The notes: generated from the letters alone by a model not told the origin. Positions 45,371-57,645 are shown, counted from the stretch's first letter. The stretch: 60,000 bases of DNA from Nymphaea colorata (GCF_008831285.2 NC_045148.1:20145002-20205001); one strand, 5' to 3'. Translations and numbers: made by a program.

Positions 45371-46523
45371 TCCGGACTTCGCATCATCCCAAGTGGAGTC
45401 TACCTACCTCAGTGGTATCTTTCATGGTACCCAACTTTTCGGTGTATGTTCCCGGATCACTTAGAGGATTGCGGTCTTGAAGATGCAGTCAGTCTTGCCA
45501 TACAACCTATCAATGGCAATCTAATCCATGCAATTGCTGAAAGATGGAACCCAAGGACCAACACATTCTGGTTTCCATGGGATGAAATGACAATCACTCT
45601 TGATGAGTTCTCCAACATTATGGGTTTTCCAGAACCAAAAGGTGACCCAAGAGGTCCAATTGAAGACCAGTTCCTTGTAAAAACAAGGTCAAGTCAAAAC
45701 TCTAGAAGTGATTCGTAAACTCACAGGGAAAAGGAGTTGGCCTTTTCTAGAGAAAGATGGACATCAATACCTTCAACTACAAGAGCTTGGTGAAATATAC
45801 TCCCAATTTGTCAACCCTGCGTCACTATCTAGAAGTGTTGCAGACAAGCACAAAAACTCCATGGTGACTTGTACCGTGGGTCTTATCTTCTTCAATAATG
45901 AATAACACATAATGGATTTCCGCATAGCTCGCCTCTTCAGAAAATGGGGGCATGTCAAAGTCTGTCACATTTCCATAGCAATGGCAGCCTTGGCATTCCT
46001 TTACAGAGGGTTGGCCAAATTTTCAATTGGAGATGCAGACTCGATAGAAGGATGTGTCTTTGCACTGCAAGCATGGTTCTACAAACATGTGGGGCCACAA
46101 TCATGTCATTTTCAAAACACAGACGGTCAGTTATCCAGTATGGAGCACTACCGCAGAAAGATGGAGGAAGTTGATGACTCCACCATCATTTGGGACTTCT
46201 TTGATCGAGAGGTCATCAAGTCAAGATACACTTACAACCCAGTCAGAGGAAGTTTGCTATTGGGACCGTTTTTCATAATCAAATATCATCCAGAGCGTTG
46301 CCTCAGGCAATTCTCACTGCGTCAGAGGAAGGCATATCCAATTGAGTCGGAAGGAGCCATTGTGGAGTGTGAACTAGACACTGAAGAGTGGTCCGAGATA
46401 TACACCTATGCCCAGCAATGTTGGGAATCATTTGCTCACTTGTATCTTGTCCTTGGTCCAGGAATGGGTCCCGAATATGTAAAATGGTGGGATGAAGTCC
46501 GCCCATCTATCCTTCTGTCCTAG
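45371..46523 (+). pseudogene. Plant mobile domain (PMD) ORF upstream of gag
   Basis: After a TGA at 45368-45370 the frame is open through LRIIPSGVYLPQWYLSW and ATG (45446) MFPDHLEDCGLEDAVSL into ERWNPRTNTFWFPWDEMTI and LDEFSNIMGFP. This is the hallmark block of the plant mobile domain (PF10536-type, seen in MAIN/MAIL1 proteins and in many plant transposons): RW...TFTF..GE.T.TL.D...L.G.P. A frameshift near 45690 leads to RKLTGKRSWPFLEKDG. An in-frame TAA (45903-45905) then precedes a 203-codon stretch (IAMAALAFLYRGLAKFSIGD, FALQAWFYKHVG, YVKWWDEVRPSILLS). The usual W-rich end of the domain is present. Its role in transposons is not known. In Ogre-like elements an extra ORF in this place is typical. 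It is not a host MAIL1 gene, because it lies inside the retrotransposon between LTR and gag. Confidence 0.75.
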
Positions 46524-46696
46524 ATTGTCATGTTTAGTTCATTGTCATTAAGCCAAAATTTGTCAAGTTATATTAAACTTTGTCAAGTTTTGTCATTCTC
46601 ATCTTTCTTTCAATGTGCAATCAAAATTTGTCATCTCTCATCAATTCACATTCTAACATTTTCAATTTTTCTTCTTGCAAGGTGAACATCCGCTTT

Positions 46697-48900
46697 ATGG
46701 TTGAAACCAGAAGCCAAAGCAGGAGAAGGAGTGAAATGGAGCTTGATCAACCTTTTATAGGAGACAGGGGAGAAGAATCCTCCTCAGAAACACCTCCCAA
46801 GCTGGAAATAAATGACCCGGAATTTGAGGAATACAGAAGATTCCGGAAATACATGATCATGTTCAATGAAGAACAAGCCCAGGCAACAAAAAGGAAGGGA
46901 AGAAAACAAGAAAGTACTCATCAAGCAGTTCAGACTCTTCTGAAGACGCTACAACAGAATCTAGTAGTGAGGAAGAACCGAAAACTCCCATGAAAAAGAA
47001 GAAGGGAGAATCCTGGAAAACAAAAATCCAAGAAGTTGAAAAGAAGTTAAATGCAGTACAACTTAAAGGCAAGAACAAGAGGAATTTCACTTGCGAAGAT
47101 TTCTACGAAAGCTTCGAAAATGACAAACACATAAAAAACTTGCCCAAGAAATTTATCAAATTTGATGGCCATGGAGACCCAAAGGCACATTTGGCCATGT
47201 TCTTTGCTGAATGCTACAAATTCCGCCACAATCATAGGGCCCTCTTTCGATATTTCCCCAGAAGCCTAGAAGGAATTGCAGCACAATGGTATCGGGAACA
47301 CATCAACCCAGTGGAATTGAAAAATTTTGACATGTTAATCAACCTTTTCATTGAAAGGTTCATTCAAAACGTTGAAACTGCACCAACGATCACCACATTA
47401 TGCTATCTAAAACAGAGGCCAGGTGAAAAGGTGAGAGATTTTATTCAGATGTGGAGGTCTTCTTGCAACAAGATGAGAGACCCAATCTCTCAATCCCATG
47501 CACTGGGATTGATCGTAAACAATTTGACACAACCATTAAAGAGCCTCATTTCCAATGCTCCAATCAAGTCTTTCATCGATCTCACTGAGAGGGCAGAATG
47601 CATTGAAGCAGGAACTGAGAATGGAGCTTTTGATGCTGTCATCCCGGTGAAAGTAAGGGAAGATACAAAGAAGAATAGCAGAAGTCAGAATGCTCCAGCC
47701 AACATCGTGGCCAACGCTGTAGCCTTCAAGAAAGAAAAGTCTGAATATTCCTAGAATAAAGGGGTAATGGATAGAGCTAGTGGCAGTAGTAGTGGCACCA
47801 AAAACAAACATCCTGGATGGGGGTACGATAGAAAATTCACCCCATTATAACAGAGTTATGAAGAGGTCATGCATATGCTAATCGAAAGAGGTACTCTGTT
47901 CCTCCCAAAAGTCTCCAACCCCTCACCAATGATAGGGAAAAACAAAGAGCAATTCTGCAAATTTTATCGCGCTCCAGGACATGATACAGAAGACTGCCTT
48001 GTACTTAAAAATATTGTGCAAGATGCAGTTGACAAAGAAATAATCAAAGAGGTCAGTGAACAGCCGGACATTCTCAAAAATCCTTTTCCTAAACATGGCA
48101 AAGGAATAGTTTCGATGGTCAGATTCTCAACAAATCATCCAATGATGGTGACAAACAAAAGGGATACAGTGTCCTTGGATTTCTTTGGATTGCTTTTCAA
48201 ACATGATAAAGGATCCATCAATGCACAAATCGGACCAGTTGAACAAGACAGTCTGATAGAAATCGATCAGAAGTTGGAAGTATGGGATCTTGAACCCTTG
48301 GGATCCATTTTCAATGAATTGGACCCCTTACTTGAAGTCAAGAAGGGAGGGTTTAGCCCTAACGGGGGAAATGAATGGGCTCTTGAATTATGTGAAAATA
48401 GTCCGATCATATTCTCTGATAAAGATCTACCAACTGGAGGTGCATCGCACAATGACGCCTTGCATATAGTGGTAGAGACAAGGGGCACCAGAGTCTCTCA
48501 CGTTTTATTTGATGGTGGAGCAAGCTTAAACATTTGTCCACAACAAACAGCTCGTGAGTTGGGCATAAGACAAGCCAACTATACTCCATCCACAATTTTC
48601 ATCCATGGATATGACGGGACAGGACAACCATGCCTAGGATGCATATGTATGGATTTGAATATTTCTGAGACGTATCATCGGGTTTTATTTCATGTGGTGG
48701 ATATAGAACCCTCCTTCAACTTGTTGCTTGGCAGGCCATGGATCCATGCTACCAATGCAGTTCTCTCCACTCTACATCAGTGTGTCAAATGGACTCACAA
48801 CGGGAATTCTATAACCATCTATGCAGAGGATAGGAAAAGTCGGCTTGTACACCCAATGATTCCGGTACCAACATATACAATTGAGGTACTCAATATTTGA
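46697..48900 (+). pseudogene. gag-protease of the Tat-type element
   Basis: ATG at 46697 (MVETRSQSRRRSEMELDQP) starts an acidic, Ser-rich N-terminus. A frameshift near 46890-46910 moves to the frame KKKKGESWKTKIQEVEKKL, followed by the retrotransposon gag core (LFRYFPRSLEGIAAQWYREH, FIERFIQNVE, YLKQRPGEKVRDFIQMW). A TAG (47752-47754) and a TAA (47848-47850) interrupt the same frame. Then come a modified zinc knuckle (CKFYRAPGHDTEDC, about 47956-47997) and the aspartic protease (VLFDGGASLNICP with catalytic Asp at 48511, and LLLGRPWIH). The knuckle has Tyr where His or Cys is usual. DGG instead of D(S/T)G at the protease active site is common in this lineage. Gag would form the particle and the protease would cut the polyprotein. 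As read, two stops and one shift block translation. Confidence 0.85.
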
Positions 48901-49390
48901 GTCTGCAAAAAGGAAGAAATATCTCAAAGTCTTAGCAGATTGGCCATTCAGAAACCAAAGAAACAGGTATGGGTGAAAAATGGTACCAAACTTGAAACAA
49001 GTTACAAAAGTCATCCGTTGTTCAAGAAATTCTACCAGAATGAGAAAGGTTTGGATTTACTGGCCTTGGCAAACATGAAAATGGAATCTTGGAACCAGTT
49101 ACCTTGACAAGACAACGAGGCACTCAAGCCTTGGGGTGCCAAAGCTATGAAAAAGTGGATGTTGAGGAAGAATTCAAGCCAGTACCTTTCGTTAAGAGCA
49201 ATACCATAGGCGGATGTTCACCATCAATTTGAATCAACAAATCCGCCTTCATTTTGTCATTTTGTCGTCATTGTACTCAAATAGACCAAGTGCCTTCATT
49301 TTGTAATACCTTCAAAAATACAATGACAAATGCAAATTACTTCCATATACAATGTCTCAAATTTCATCTAACTTCTTTACAATCTTTAGG
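48901..49390 (+). other. Spacer between protease and RT, possible intron
   Basis: In-frame coding resemblance fades after the stop at 48900 and the pol frame differs by one. Just before the pol ATG there is a convincing splice acceptor: TTCTTTACAATCTTTAG, ending at 49389. A GT donor candidate (CAGGTATGGG) lies at about 48966. Ogre-like elements are known to splice an intron between protease and RT; its presence here is an inference. Confidence 0.45.
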
Positions 49391-52300
49391 ATGGCATCTG
49401 AGGATCAAACATCAAAAGCTTTTAAGGAGATAAATCCAGAACTCACTGAGGCCGAATGTCCAGAGTTCATCCAAATGAGAAAGCAAGATCAACCGTCACC
49501 TCTGATTAATGATCCGATTGAGGAAATTAACATTGGCATGGAAGAGAGTCCAAAGATTTTGCAAATTGGAACAAGTGTCTCAGCAGAAGAAAGAAAAGAG
49601 TTGATAGACTTCCTCAAAAAGCATCAAGAAGCCTTTGCGTGGACTTATGAGGACATGCCAGGACTTGATACAAAATTAGTCGAGCATCGACTACCATTGA
49701 AACCAGAATGCAAGCCAATCAAACAAAAGTTGAGGAAACTAGATCGTCTTGAGGGGCAAGTTAAGGAAGGCCTGAATGCAGGGTTCATCCGAACAATCGA
49801 CTATCCTGAATGGTTAGCAAACATTGTGGTAGTCCCAAAGAAAAATGGCAAAATTCGGCTCTGCATCGATTTCAGAGATTTGAATAAGGCTACACCAAAG
49901 GATGACCACCCACTTCCAAACATTGACTTGTTGGTAGACAGTACCGCAGGTCATGCTATGTTCTCCTTTATGGATGGATATTCTGGTTATAAGCAAATTA
50001 AGTTGACAGTTCAAGATCAAGCCAAAACATCATTTACAACCCCATGGGGTATCTTCTGCTATACAGTAATGTCATTTGGTTTGAAGAACGCTGGAGCAAC
50101 ATATCAAAGGGCTATGACAGCTATTTTTCATGACCAAATGCATCAAATCATGGATGCATATGTAGATGATCTACTAATTAAGTCAAAAACAAGGGAGAAT
50201 CACATCAACATTCTCTCTCAAGTTTTTGATAGAATCTTACAATACAAACTTAGATTGAATCCACAAAAATGTGTATTTGGTGTGGAATCCAGTAAGCTTT
50301 TGGGATTTATGGTCAGCAAAAGGGGAATCGAGATGGATCCTTTCAAAGCAAAGGCGATCATCGAAATGTCACCCCCAACAAATCTTAAGGAGCTACGCAG
50401 CTTGCAAGGCAGAATTCAGTCAATCAGAAGGTTTATATCTAATCTCGCCATGAGGTGCGAACCCTTCAACCATTTACTGCGGAAATGAGTCAAATTTGAA
50501 TGGGGGCATGAATGTCAAGCCTCATTCGAAAAGATCAAGAAGTATCTTCTTTGCCCACCAATTTTAAAACCTCCAATTTTAGGGGAACCTCTGCTCCTTT
50601 ACATCACAGTTAACGATTTAGCCTGTGGTGGATTTCTGGCTCAATATGAAGAAGGATGTCGAATAGAACATGCCATTTATTACATCAGTAAGACATTTGT
50701 GCAGTATAAAAAGAACTACTCGCACATGGAAAAAACTTGCTTAGCCTTGGTGTGGATGTGTCAAAAATTAAGACATTATCTATTGGCTTGTGAAGTTAAA
50801 ATTTTATCCAAACTTAATCCACTCAAATATATGCTCGAACAGCCATTTCTGAATGGAAGGATAGCAAAGTGGCAGGTTTTGCTGATGCAATATGATTTGG
50901 AATATGTGTCACAAAAATCAATCAAGGGGCAAGCCATTGCAGACCAATTGGCAGATTTTCCTCTATATGAAGAAACTAGAACAAATGATGATTTTCCAGA
51001 TGAGCAAATCTTGACGACTGAACCAGAGCCGATTTGGGAGATGTACTTTGATGGATCTAAGAGCACAGTTGGTGCAGGCATTGGGATACTTTTCATTACA
51101 CTAGAAAGGGAAATGCTTCCTTACTCTCTCAAATTGAATTTTTCCTGCACGCATAATATGACGGAGTACGAGGCCCTAATCCAAGGACTCAAAATGTTGC
51201 TCAAATTTAAAGTGCGGAGAGTTCGCATTTTTGGAGATTCTCTCTTAGCTGTCAGTCAGGTCAATGGAGATTGGCAAGTCAAAGATCAAAAATTGATCTC
51301 ATATCAAGAGTTAGCAGCTTCCCTCTTAAGACAGTTCGAGGAATGTCAATTCTTACATGTCAAAAGAGAATTTAACCCAATAGCAGACGGTTTAGCCAGT
51401 TTAGGCTCTACCATTGCCTTCAAACCTAGAGAATCTATCAGATCTTTTGAAGTTGGAAGACTCGAACAACCATCTTTTGTCATACCAGAACAGATGTTGC
51501 AAGAAGAAAGTAGAGAAACACCATGGTATCAGAACATCAAAGATTTTCTCCAAACTGGAACACTTCCACCAGAAATGTTTCGAAAAGAGCAAAGAGTTTT
51601 GAGACACATGTCTTCAAGATATTTCATTCTAGTCGACATCCTATACAGAAGAGGATTCAACACAGAATATGCTAGATGTCTCGATGCAAATGAGGTACTA
51701 GAAGTCATTCAAGAGGCCCATGAAAGAATTTGTGGGGGACATGTAGGGTATCAGACCCTCGTCAAGCAGATAGTTAGAGCAGGGTACTATTGGCCCACAA
51801 TGCAAAGGGACTGTCACTAATTTGTCAAGAAATGCATCAAATGTCAGTTGCACGCACCATCAAATCATGCTCCAACAGCGTACCTTCATTCGGTCAGCTC
51901 ACTATGGCCATTCTCCATGTGGGCCTTCGACATAGTCGGTCCAATCAATCCACCTACCTCAAATGGACACATGTATTTTCTTGCAGCTACAGATTACTTC
52001 ACCAAATGGGTGAAAGCGATCACTTTAAAAACAGTCGAAGGACAACACGTAGTGTCCTTCATTCACAAAAATCTTTTGTGTAGATTTGGTATCCCGCATG
52101 ATATCGTTTCTGATAACGGTACTCATTTCAAAAATGAGAAAATGCGCAATCTCTGTCACAAACACAAAATACAACATCACTTTTTTGTCCCATATTACCC
52201 TCAAGGTAATGGTCAGGCAGAAGCAACCAACAAGATTTTGATTCGTGTCTTAGAAAGGACTGTTGAAACAGGCCGAGATTGGCACGAGAAAATGCACAAT

Positions 52301-52771
52301 GCACTTTGGGCGTATCAAACCACAATTCTTACACCCACCAATGCTACACCAGCAGAATTAGTATATGGAACGAAAATTGTCCTTCCATTACATGTCCAAA
52401 AACCAGCAATAAAATTTGCTGCTCTCATTGAACTCCCAATTAGCAAATATCAAAAAAAGAGACTTGCTCAATTAGACCTCTTAGACGAGAAAAGACTACA
52501 AGCGGCAGAGCATGCCGAAGTCTATCATAAGAGAGTCGCCCGACATTATGCCAAATCAGTCATTGAAAGAAAATTTCAGGTAAATGATCTTGTTTTAAGA
52601 TCCATAGTTCCACTCAGGAGTAGACCCAAAGGAAAATGGGTGCCGAACTGGAAAGGACCATATGTTGTCAAAGAGGTTCCACCTCACAATTCTTATCAAC
52701 TGATTGATGCCAATGGGATTGAAATCTCCGATCCAATTAATGCTTTGCATCTCAAAAAATTCTATACTTGA
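49391..52771 (+). pseudogene. pol: RT - RNase H - second RNase H - integrase
   Basis: One frame of about 1127 codons with only two stops. MASEDQTSKAFKEINPEL opens it. Reverse transcriptase spans about residues 130-330: RLCIDFRDLNKAT, YTVMSFGLKNAGATYQRAM, and catalytic AYVDDLLIKS at 50159-50170. A TGA (50486-50488) falls at the RT/RNase H join. The first RNase H (YYISKTFVQYKKNYSHMEKT) is of Ty3 type. The second, archaeal-like RNase H starts near residue 548 (YFDGSKSTVGAGIG, MTEYEALIQGL, FGDSLLAVSQ, ADGLASLGS). The integrase has an HHCC finger (HERICGGHVG ... CIKC) split by a TAA (51818-51820), then the DDE core (FDIVGP, SDNGTHF, GQAEATNK) and a C-terminal KGPYVVKEV segment. A different in-frame codon at each stop would leave the frame open, so this copy died recently or the stops are errors. 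Two RNase H domains define the Tat group. Confidence 0.9.
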
Positions 52772-53730
52772 ATTTGCAATTCAAAAAAAATTTCAAAATA
52801 GTTGTGCTTTGATAAGCACGTTTGTAACAATTTTCGAACCAACTAAGGGGCATGGTATCCCTTAGGGAAAAGTTTCAAAAATGCATCAAAATTTTCAAAC
52901 TCAACCCATGTCTTGAGGACAATTGCAAGGGCATCATCTTGAAATATGCAAGAAATTTCACAGACATTGAGGGACTAATATATAGCAATTAATGTTGGTC
53001 TCGACAATCGGCATTTGTAAAGGTCTAGCATGAGATGCCATAAGAAAAAGTCTTGTCACCTAAAAGACCTTGGCAAGATGCTAGAAAAAGCTATCAAGCG
53101 AAATGAGTTGAGCAATGAGCTCGGAGTGAGTGTAGTTGTTCCTCTGGTTCAAAGCTCAGCAGGCGCGGGTGGGCCCTATGCTTAGGCCGTGAAGCTAAAA
53201 AGCAATCTATGAACATTTTGCTTATATTAAGTCTCCTAAACCCTTCTAAATTCGAGCAAGTAAGCTCGGGGAGTGTTTTACATTTGGTACCCTGAGGCCA
53301 ACTGGTCTAGGAGTTACCGGCCCAAAGCTTGTTACAAGGGTTTAGAAGAAAGCCCGATAGACTTGATATTACACAAAGCAAACTACACAAAACCACCAAA
53401 GCGGTGGAACTCCGTAGTAGCTTTTGGGTGGTGAGGAATTTCTCCCAAGAGTGAAGGGTGGCTCAAAAAGAAAATCAAAATTCAAAAGCAAAAGCGAGTA
53501 TGTGAAAAACTAAATAAAAGGAGAGAAAAAGCACTTGCCAATGGTCTAGAAGGCATCGAGGGCAAATTTCTCCAAGCATCAAATGCAAAAAATTTCACAA
53601 TTACAAAATTTTTCAACCAACATTAATTCCTCTACAAAGTCTCCAATGAGATGGAGAAAAATCTTCTTATTTCAGGTCTATGCCTAGCATTGAATCTTTG
53701 CTATTAAGCAAATTATTCAACTTACTTAAC
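52772..53730. other. 3' untranslated region of the Tat-type element
   Basis: No ORF. Homologous to 37815-38779, with visible substitutions (for example GGGCCCTATGCTTAGG against GGGCATAACCTATGCTTACG). Confidence 0.6.
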
Positions 53731-53746
53731 AGCAAAGAGGGGCATC
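53731..53746 (+). promoter_or_regulatory. Polypurine tract
   Basis: AGCAAAGAGGGGCATC directly before the LTR start. It is the likely plus-strand primer, and the same sequence precedes the partial LTR at 38796. Confidence 0.75.
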
Positions 53747-56700
53747 TGTTAACACCCCAAATTTTTCCACATCAAAATTGAAGCAATGTGAAAATTTCAC
53801 AAAAGAATTGTGAAAATTTGTAATTTCAAAGCCAATTTCGAATCTAAAGAACAATTAGAATCAAATCGTGAATTTAACCCAAGACACGAATCCCAATGCA
53901 GGATTACGAGTCCATATCCAATTGCAAATGTCATTTGAAATTCAAATCCAATTGCAAATGTCATTTGAAATCCAAATCCAATTGCAAAATGCAAATTTTG
54001 ACTTAGATCCAAGAATTGGATCTAATTCAGTCTAGAATGCTACGTGGGACCTACGTGTGGGCCCCACCTAGCCCGTGTGGTCAAGAGCCTCCCAGGGGCC
54101 ACGCCCCCTCCATGTCAAAAAAAATAATAAATAAATATTTTCTCTCAAATTAATTGAAGAAAAGTCATTTTCAAGAAGAAATAAAGGAGAAACCTAGGAA
54201 AAGAGAGACATGTCTCTCTCTTCTTTGACCAGGTCCTCCTTAAAGAAAAAAAATCATTTTCAAAGAAGCAATTACTAGACTGGTCAAACTCACCTAACCT
54301 ACTTAATCGAAGTAGGTTTGACCCGGGTGCACTCAAATGTGGTGCCAATTCCAGCTAGGTTCAGTCACCACGGGCTCAACACAGTCAAAACGTAAGTCGG
54401 TCTCATGATCCAATTAATGGATGAAAATAGACTTTGATCGAACCAAACCCACTTTGACTAAACTCAGTCAAAGTACAATTTAGCTCAATTAAGAGCTTTC
54501 TTGACCCAAATTTATCAAATTACCTCAAATAAAGTCAAACTACTCGCAAATGAGCTTTGACTTTGGTCAATTGGTCAAAATTGATCAATTTGGATAATTT
54601 TGCCCTTCTGCGGTCAACTTAAGATTAAAAAGCCTAAATTTGTTTATGAAAGGCAAATAAACATTTGAATTTGTCAAATGCATGAATCAAATACCAAATT
54701 TAAATTGAATTTCTCAAGTGAAAGTTTGATTCAGTTGAAATCTATTTTCAATCAAGTTTTGGACGAAAATACCCTTTTCGAACCAAATTTGATAAAATTT
54801 TTGAATTTTCTTAAAATTTAAATTGAATTATCATATTTCAATGGCAGTTGGAGCTTAGTAACTAGGTTTTAACCTTACAAGCTCGATTTCAAACAAAAAA
54901 TAAATAAATAGTATAAAATAAGGGCAAAACCCTGTGCATGGGCATTTTCATCCAAAATTTTGGTCAAGATGGTTATCTAGGTCCGAACCCATGTTGACCA
55001 AACCTAGCCCAGCCCACCTAGCTCGTGGAAATGGGCTGAGAAATGGTCAATTAGAGCCTTTAAATCCTATTTAACTCATTTTACAAGTCCCCAAGGTCTT
55101 AAGCAAGTTCCCAAGGTGAGTTAAGAAGGTGGTTGAACCCACCTCCTCCTCTATATAAACCTCCCTTTGGCCACCAAGGGGGAGGACGAATTTTGGAGCA
55201 TTCTATCAAATTGCTGCAGCCAAGGAGCTAGGAGGGAGAAGCCAAGGAAGAGATAAGAGGTTCGTCCAAGCCCTCTTCCCCTTTTTCTCTCATTCTCTTC
55301 TTCACTTTCTTCTATTCTCCCCATTGATTTTGCTAAGTTAGGGTGCTTAAGTGAATCCTTACTTAGGATTTTCGTGGTGAGAAGCCCTCTTTACCACTCC
55401 AAATTCCAGCAAGCAAGCTATTTCTTATTCTAGCTTTGCTAAGCTTGAATCCACGGTTGGATTCTTGCTTAGGATTGCTTGAGTTAAAAAACAAGTGAAG
55501 ACGAAGGACAAACATCAAGACCGAACCGTAAGGTAGGTGATCTTAACTCACTTCTCTTCTACTTTAGCTTATTGTTGATTTATTTTAATTCCAGCAATTC
55601 GTGGGTGGGTTTATTTTCATTTGCTTACGGCTGGGAATGATGTCCAACTAAGGAAAATCTACGCTTCAATATACATGTTAATACATAATGCATACATATG
55701 TCGGTTTTTTTTAAATATGAACACAAGTATCAAATTTTGAAATGGGCCCCAAGGCCACATCCCGTTCAAAGGAACCAACTTAATACCATTTTGAACTCCC
55801 TACCATGAGAGAATCCCACGGTGAGAGAGTGATTTTGCTGCACCATGTATGATGAAAATGCCTATAAGGGATGGATACGTTTTTATGAATGTGATCCACC
55901 CTTGCATGGCGAAATGATGGACGAATAAGCTTGAGTATTGTTTTATTCTCTTTCTTATTCACAGTCATTTTGATTCATGTCTTTCAATTTAATTGATCAA
56001 GGGTAGTAGGAAAGATTTGAAACAAGGTTTCAATCTTCCTACATAAAAGAACCCAGCCATGAATCATCATGATTCATGAGTCATGCGGTCCCTTGATAAA
56101 ATTTCATTTTGAAGAGTAAGGTATGTATATATATATATAAATATATACGTTGTTATATATATATATATATATATATATACGTTGTTATATATATACATAC
56201 ATGTGTCCAATCTCTTGTTGAAAATCATTTTTCTTCTCTTAAAATCAGGTTGGAATACGTTTCCAAACTGGTTTTTAAGAAGGATGATCGTTTTGATTGA
56301 TTTTCATAGTGCAAGGCTATGAAATCATTTTCATTTCATTTTTACTTAATTTCAGCAAACCCATACATAAGATGTATGTATGTTGTTGAAATCAGACCAT
56401 GTTTCATAGGAATTGGTTTAAGAATATCAAAATTTACATATTTGAAATACCAACCATCCTAGAATCATCCAAAGGAGTTGATGATTTCATTACTACGAAA
56501 TCTAGAATTTGAATAGATTTGAAAAACTCATTGTTTCTATCTAAGAAACAAGTCCTTATTGGAATCAATGTCCACAATTTTCAGCTATTTAAATAAACAC
56601 AAGGTCTGATTTTTAGCTATTTTGAGACAAAAGTGGATGTCATCCATGTCTCCCATCCATTTCAAAGATTGAACTTGACATCATTTATATATTTTCATCA

Positions 56701-57640
56701 TTTTGATAATTTTATGTCAAGCCTCAAGCTTATGGACTATATCTCTAATTCATGTGTTTAATCATATAATGAGCACATATAGAGAAAGTCCTACATTTTA
56801 ATCAATCTTCATGCATAGATTGTATGACGTGCAATATGGATTTTGAGAGATTATGAGAGAGTGAAGAATGTATGTTTCATATGAATGAATCTTGAGGGAT
56901 TATGAGAGAGTGAAGAATGAATATTCCATATATTTTCTCTTCTCGTTTCATGCATTCACTTTCACTCAAAATCAATAGCACCACATACACATTCTCAAGA
57001 AATTAAGTGATTCAAATTTGAGTTGCAAAAAGTGACCAAGTCATTTTGCAATGAGAATTTGTAAACCTCACTTAACTTCAAAAGAAAACACAAGCAATGC
57101 ATTCATAATCTTTTGGCCAAAGTGCATTTGAAAAACAACATATTTTCTGACAATTTGGAACCTATGTTCTTTCAAAAGAATGAATTCTACAAATCACATG
57201 ATTTGACAAAAGAAGAGTTCAAAATCAATTTTGATCATAAGATGATCATCATCATCTAGAGTTAACAACAAAGAACTCAATTCCAAATCTTCAAAATCCT
57301 CAAGAATTATGTGTTTCAAATAACACCAAAACAAAGGTTTTTAAACCAACTTGAAAACCCCCAATATTCAAATTCATTTATTCAAAAAAATGAATTTCGG
57401 TTCTTGAATCCAAAAACATCAATGCATAAGCATATAGGATTTGCATCAATAACTCGTATATGATCCAAATGATCCTTAGTCCTTGGTCTAATTACCCCTG
57501 TTAAAGGCGGCAGGAACGGTTGGACCTCGTACCGATGGGCGGATCCCTTTCTCTTGAAAATTTTCTCAAAACTCCAAATTTTAAAAGAATTTTGCTTACT
57601 CGCATTTCGACCTCCTTGAAAAAGGGGTGGGGTGCGAACA
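53747..57640 (+). repeat. Right outer LTR of the Tat-type element, complete
   Basis: 3894 bp, TGTTAACACC to GGGTGCGAACA, followed by the CCATG target duplication (57641-57645). It contains the TATA box CTATATAAAC at 55151-55160. The last 100 bases, after CGATGGGC (57540), are found only in this copy. Confidence 0.9.
56121..56196 (+). repeat. (AT)n microsatellite with duplicated ACGTTGTTATATAT
   Basis: The other LTR copies have a short ATATATATATATATGTTGTT here (28228, 43165). This LTR has an expanded run with two ACGTTGTTATATAT units, consistent with replication slippage after insertion. Confidence 0.85.
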
Positions 57641-57645
57641 CCATG

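Larger units (their letters stand above)
25826..57640 (+). mobile_element. Tat/Ogre-type Ty3/gypsy retrotransposon, shown in duplicate around an assembly gap
   Basis: The outer left end starts TGTTAACACCCCAAATTTTT and the outer right end finishes GGGTGCGAACA. The flanks CCATG (25821-25825) and CCATG (57641-57645) form a 5-bp target duplication, so the whole block is one insertion. Order: LTR (25826-29588), internal copy 1 (29589-38795), partial LTR (38796-41044), 100 N, partial LTR (41145-44525), internal copy 2 (44526-53746), LTR (53747-57640). Coding order per internal copy: plant-mobile-domain ORF, gag, protease, spacer, RT, RNase H, second RNase H, integrase. The extra RNase H, the ORF before gag and the very long LTRs (3.9 kb) place it in the Tat group, near Ogre-like elements. 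The doubling is probably an assembly artefact. Confidence 0.88.

Noticed and set aside
45371-46523. Host MAIL1/MAIN-type gene
   Set aside because: Located between LTR and gag of the retrotransposon and present in both internal copies, so it belongs to the element.
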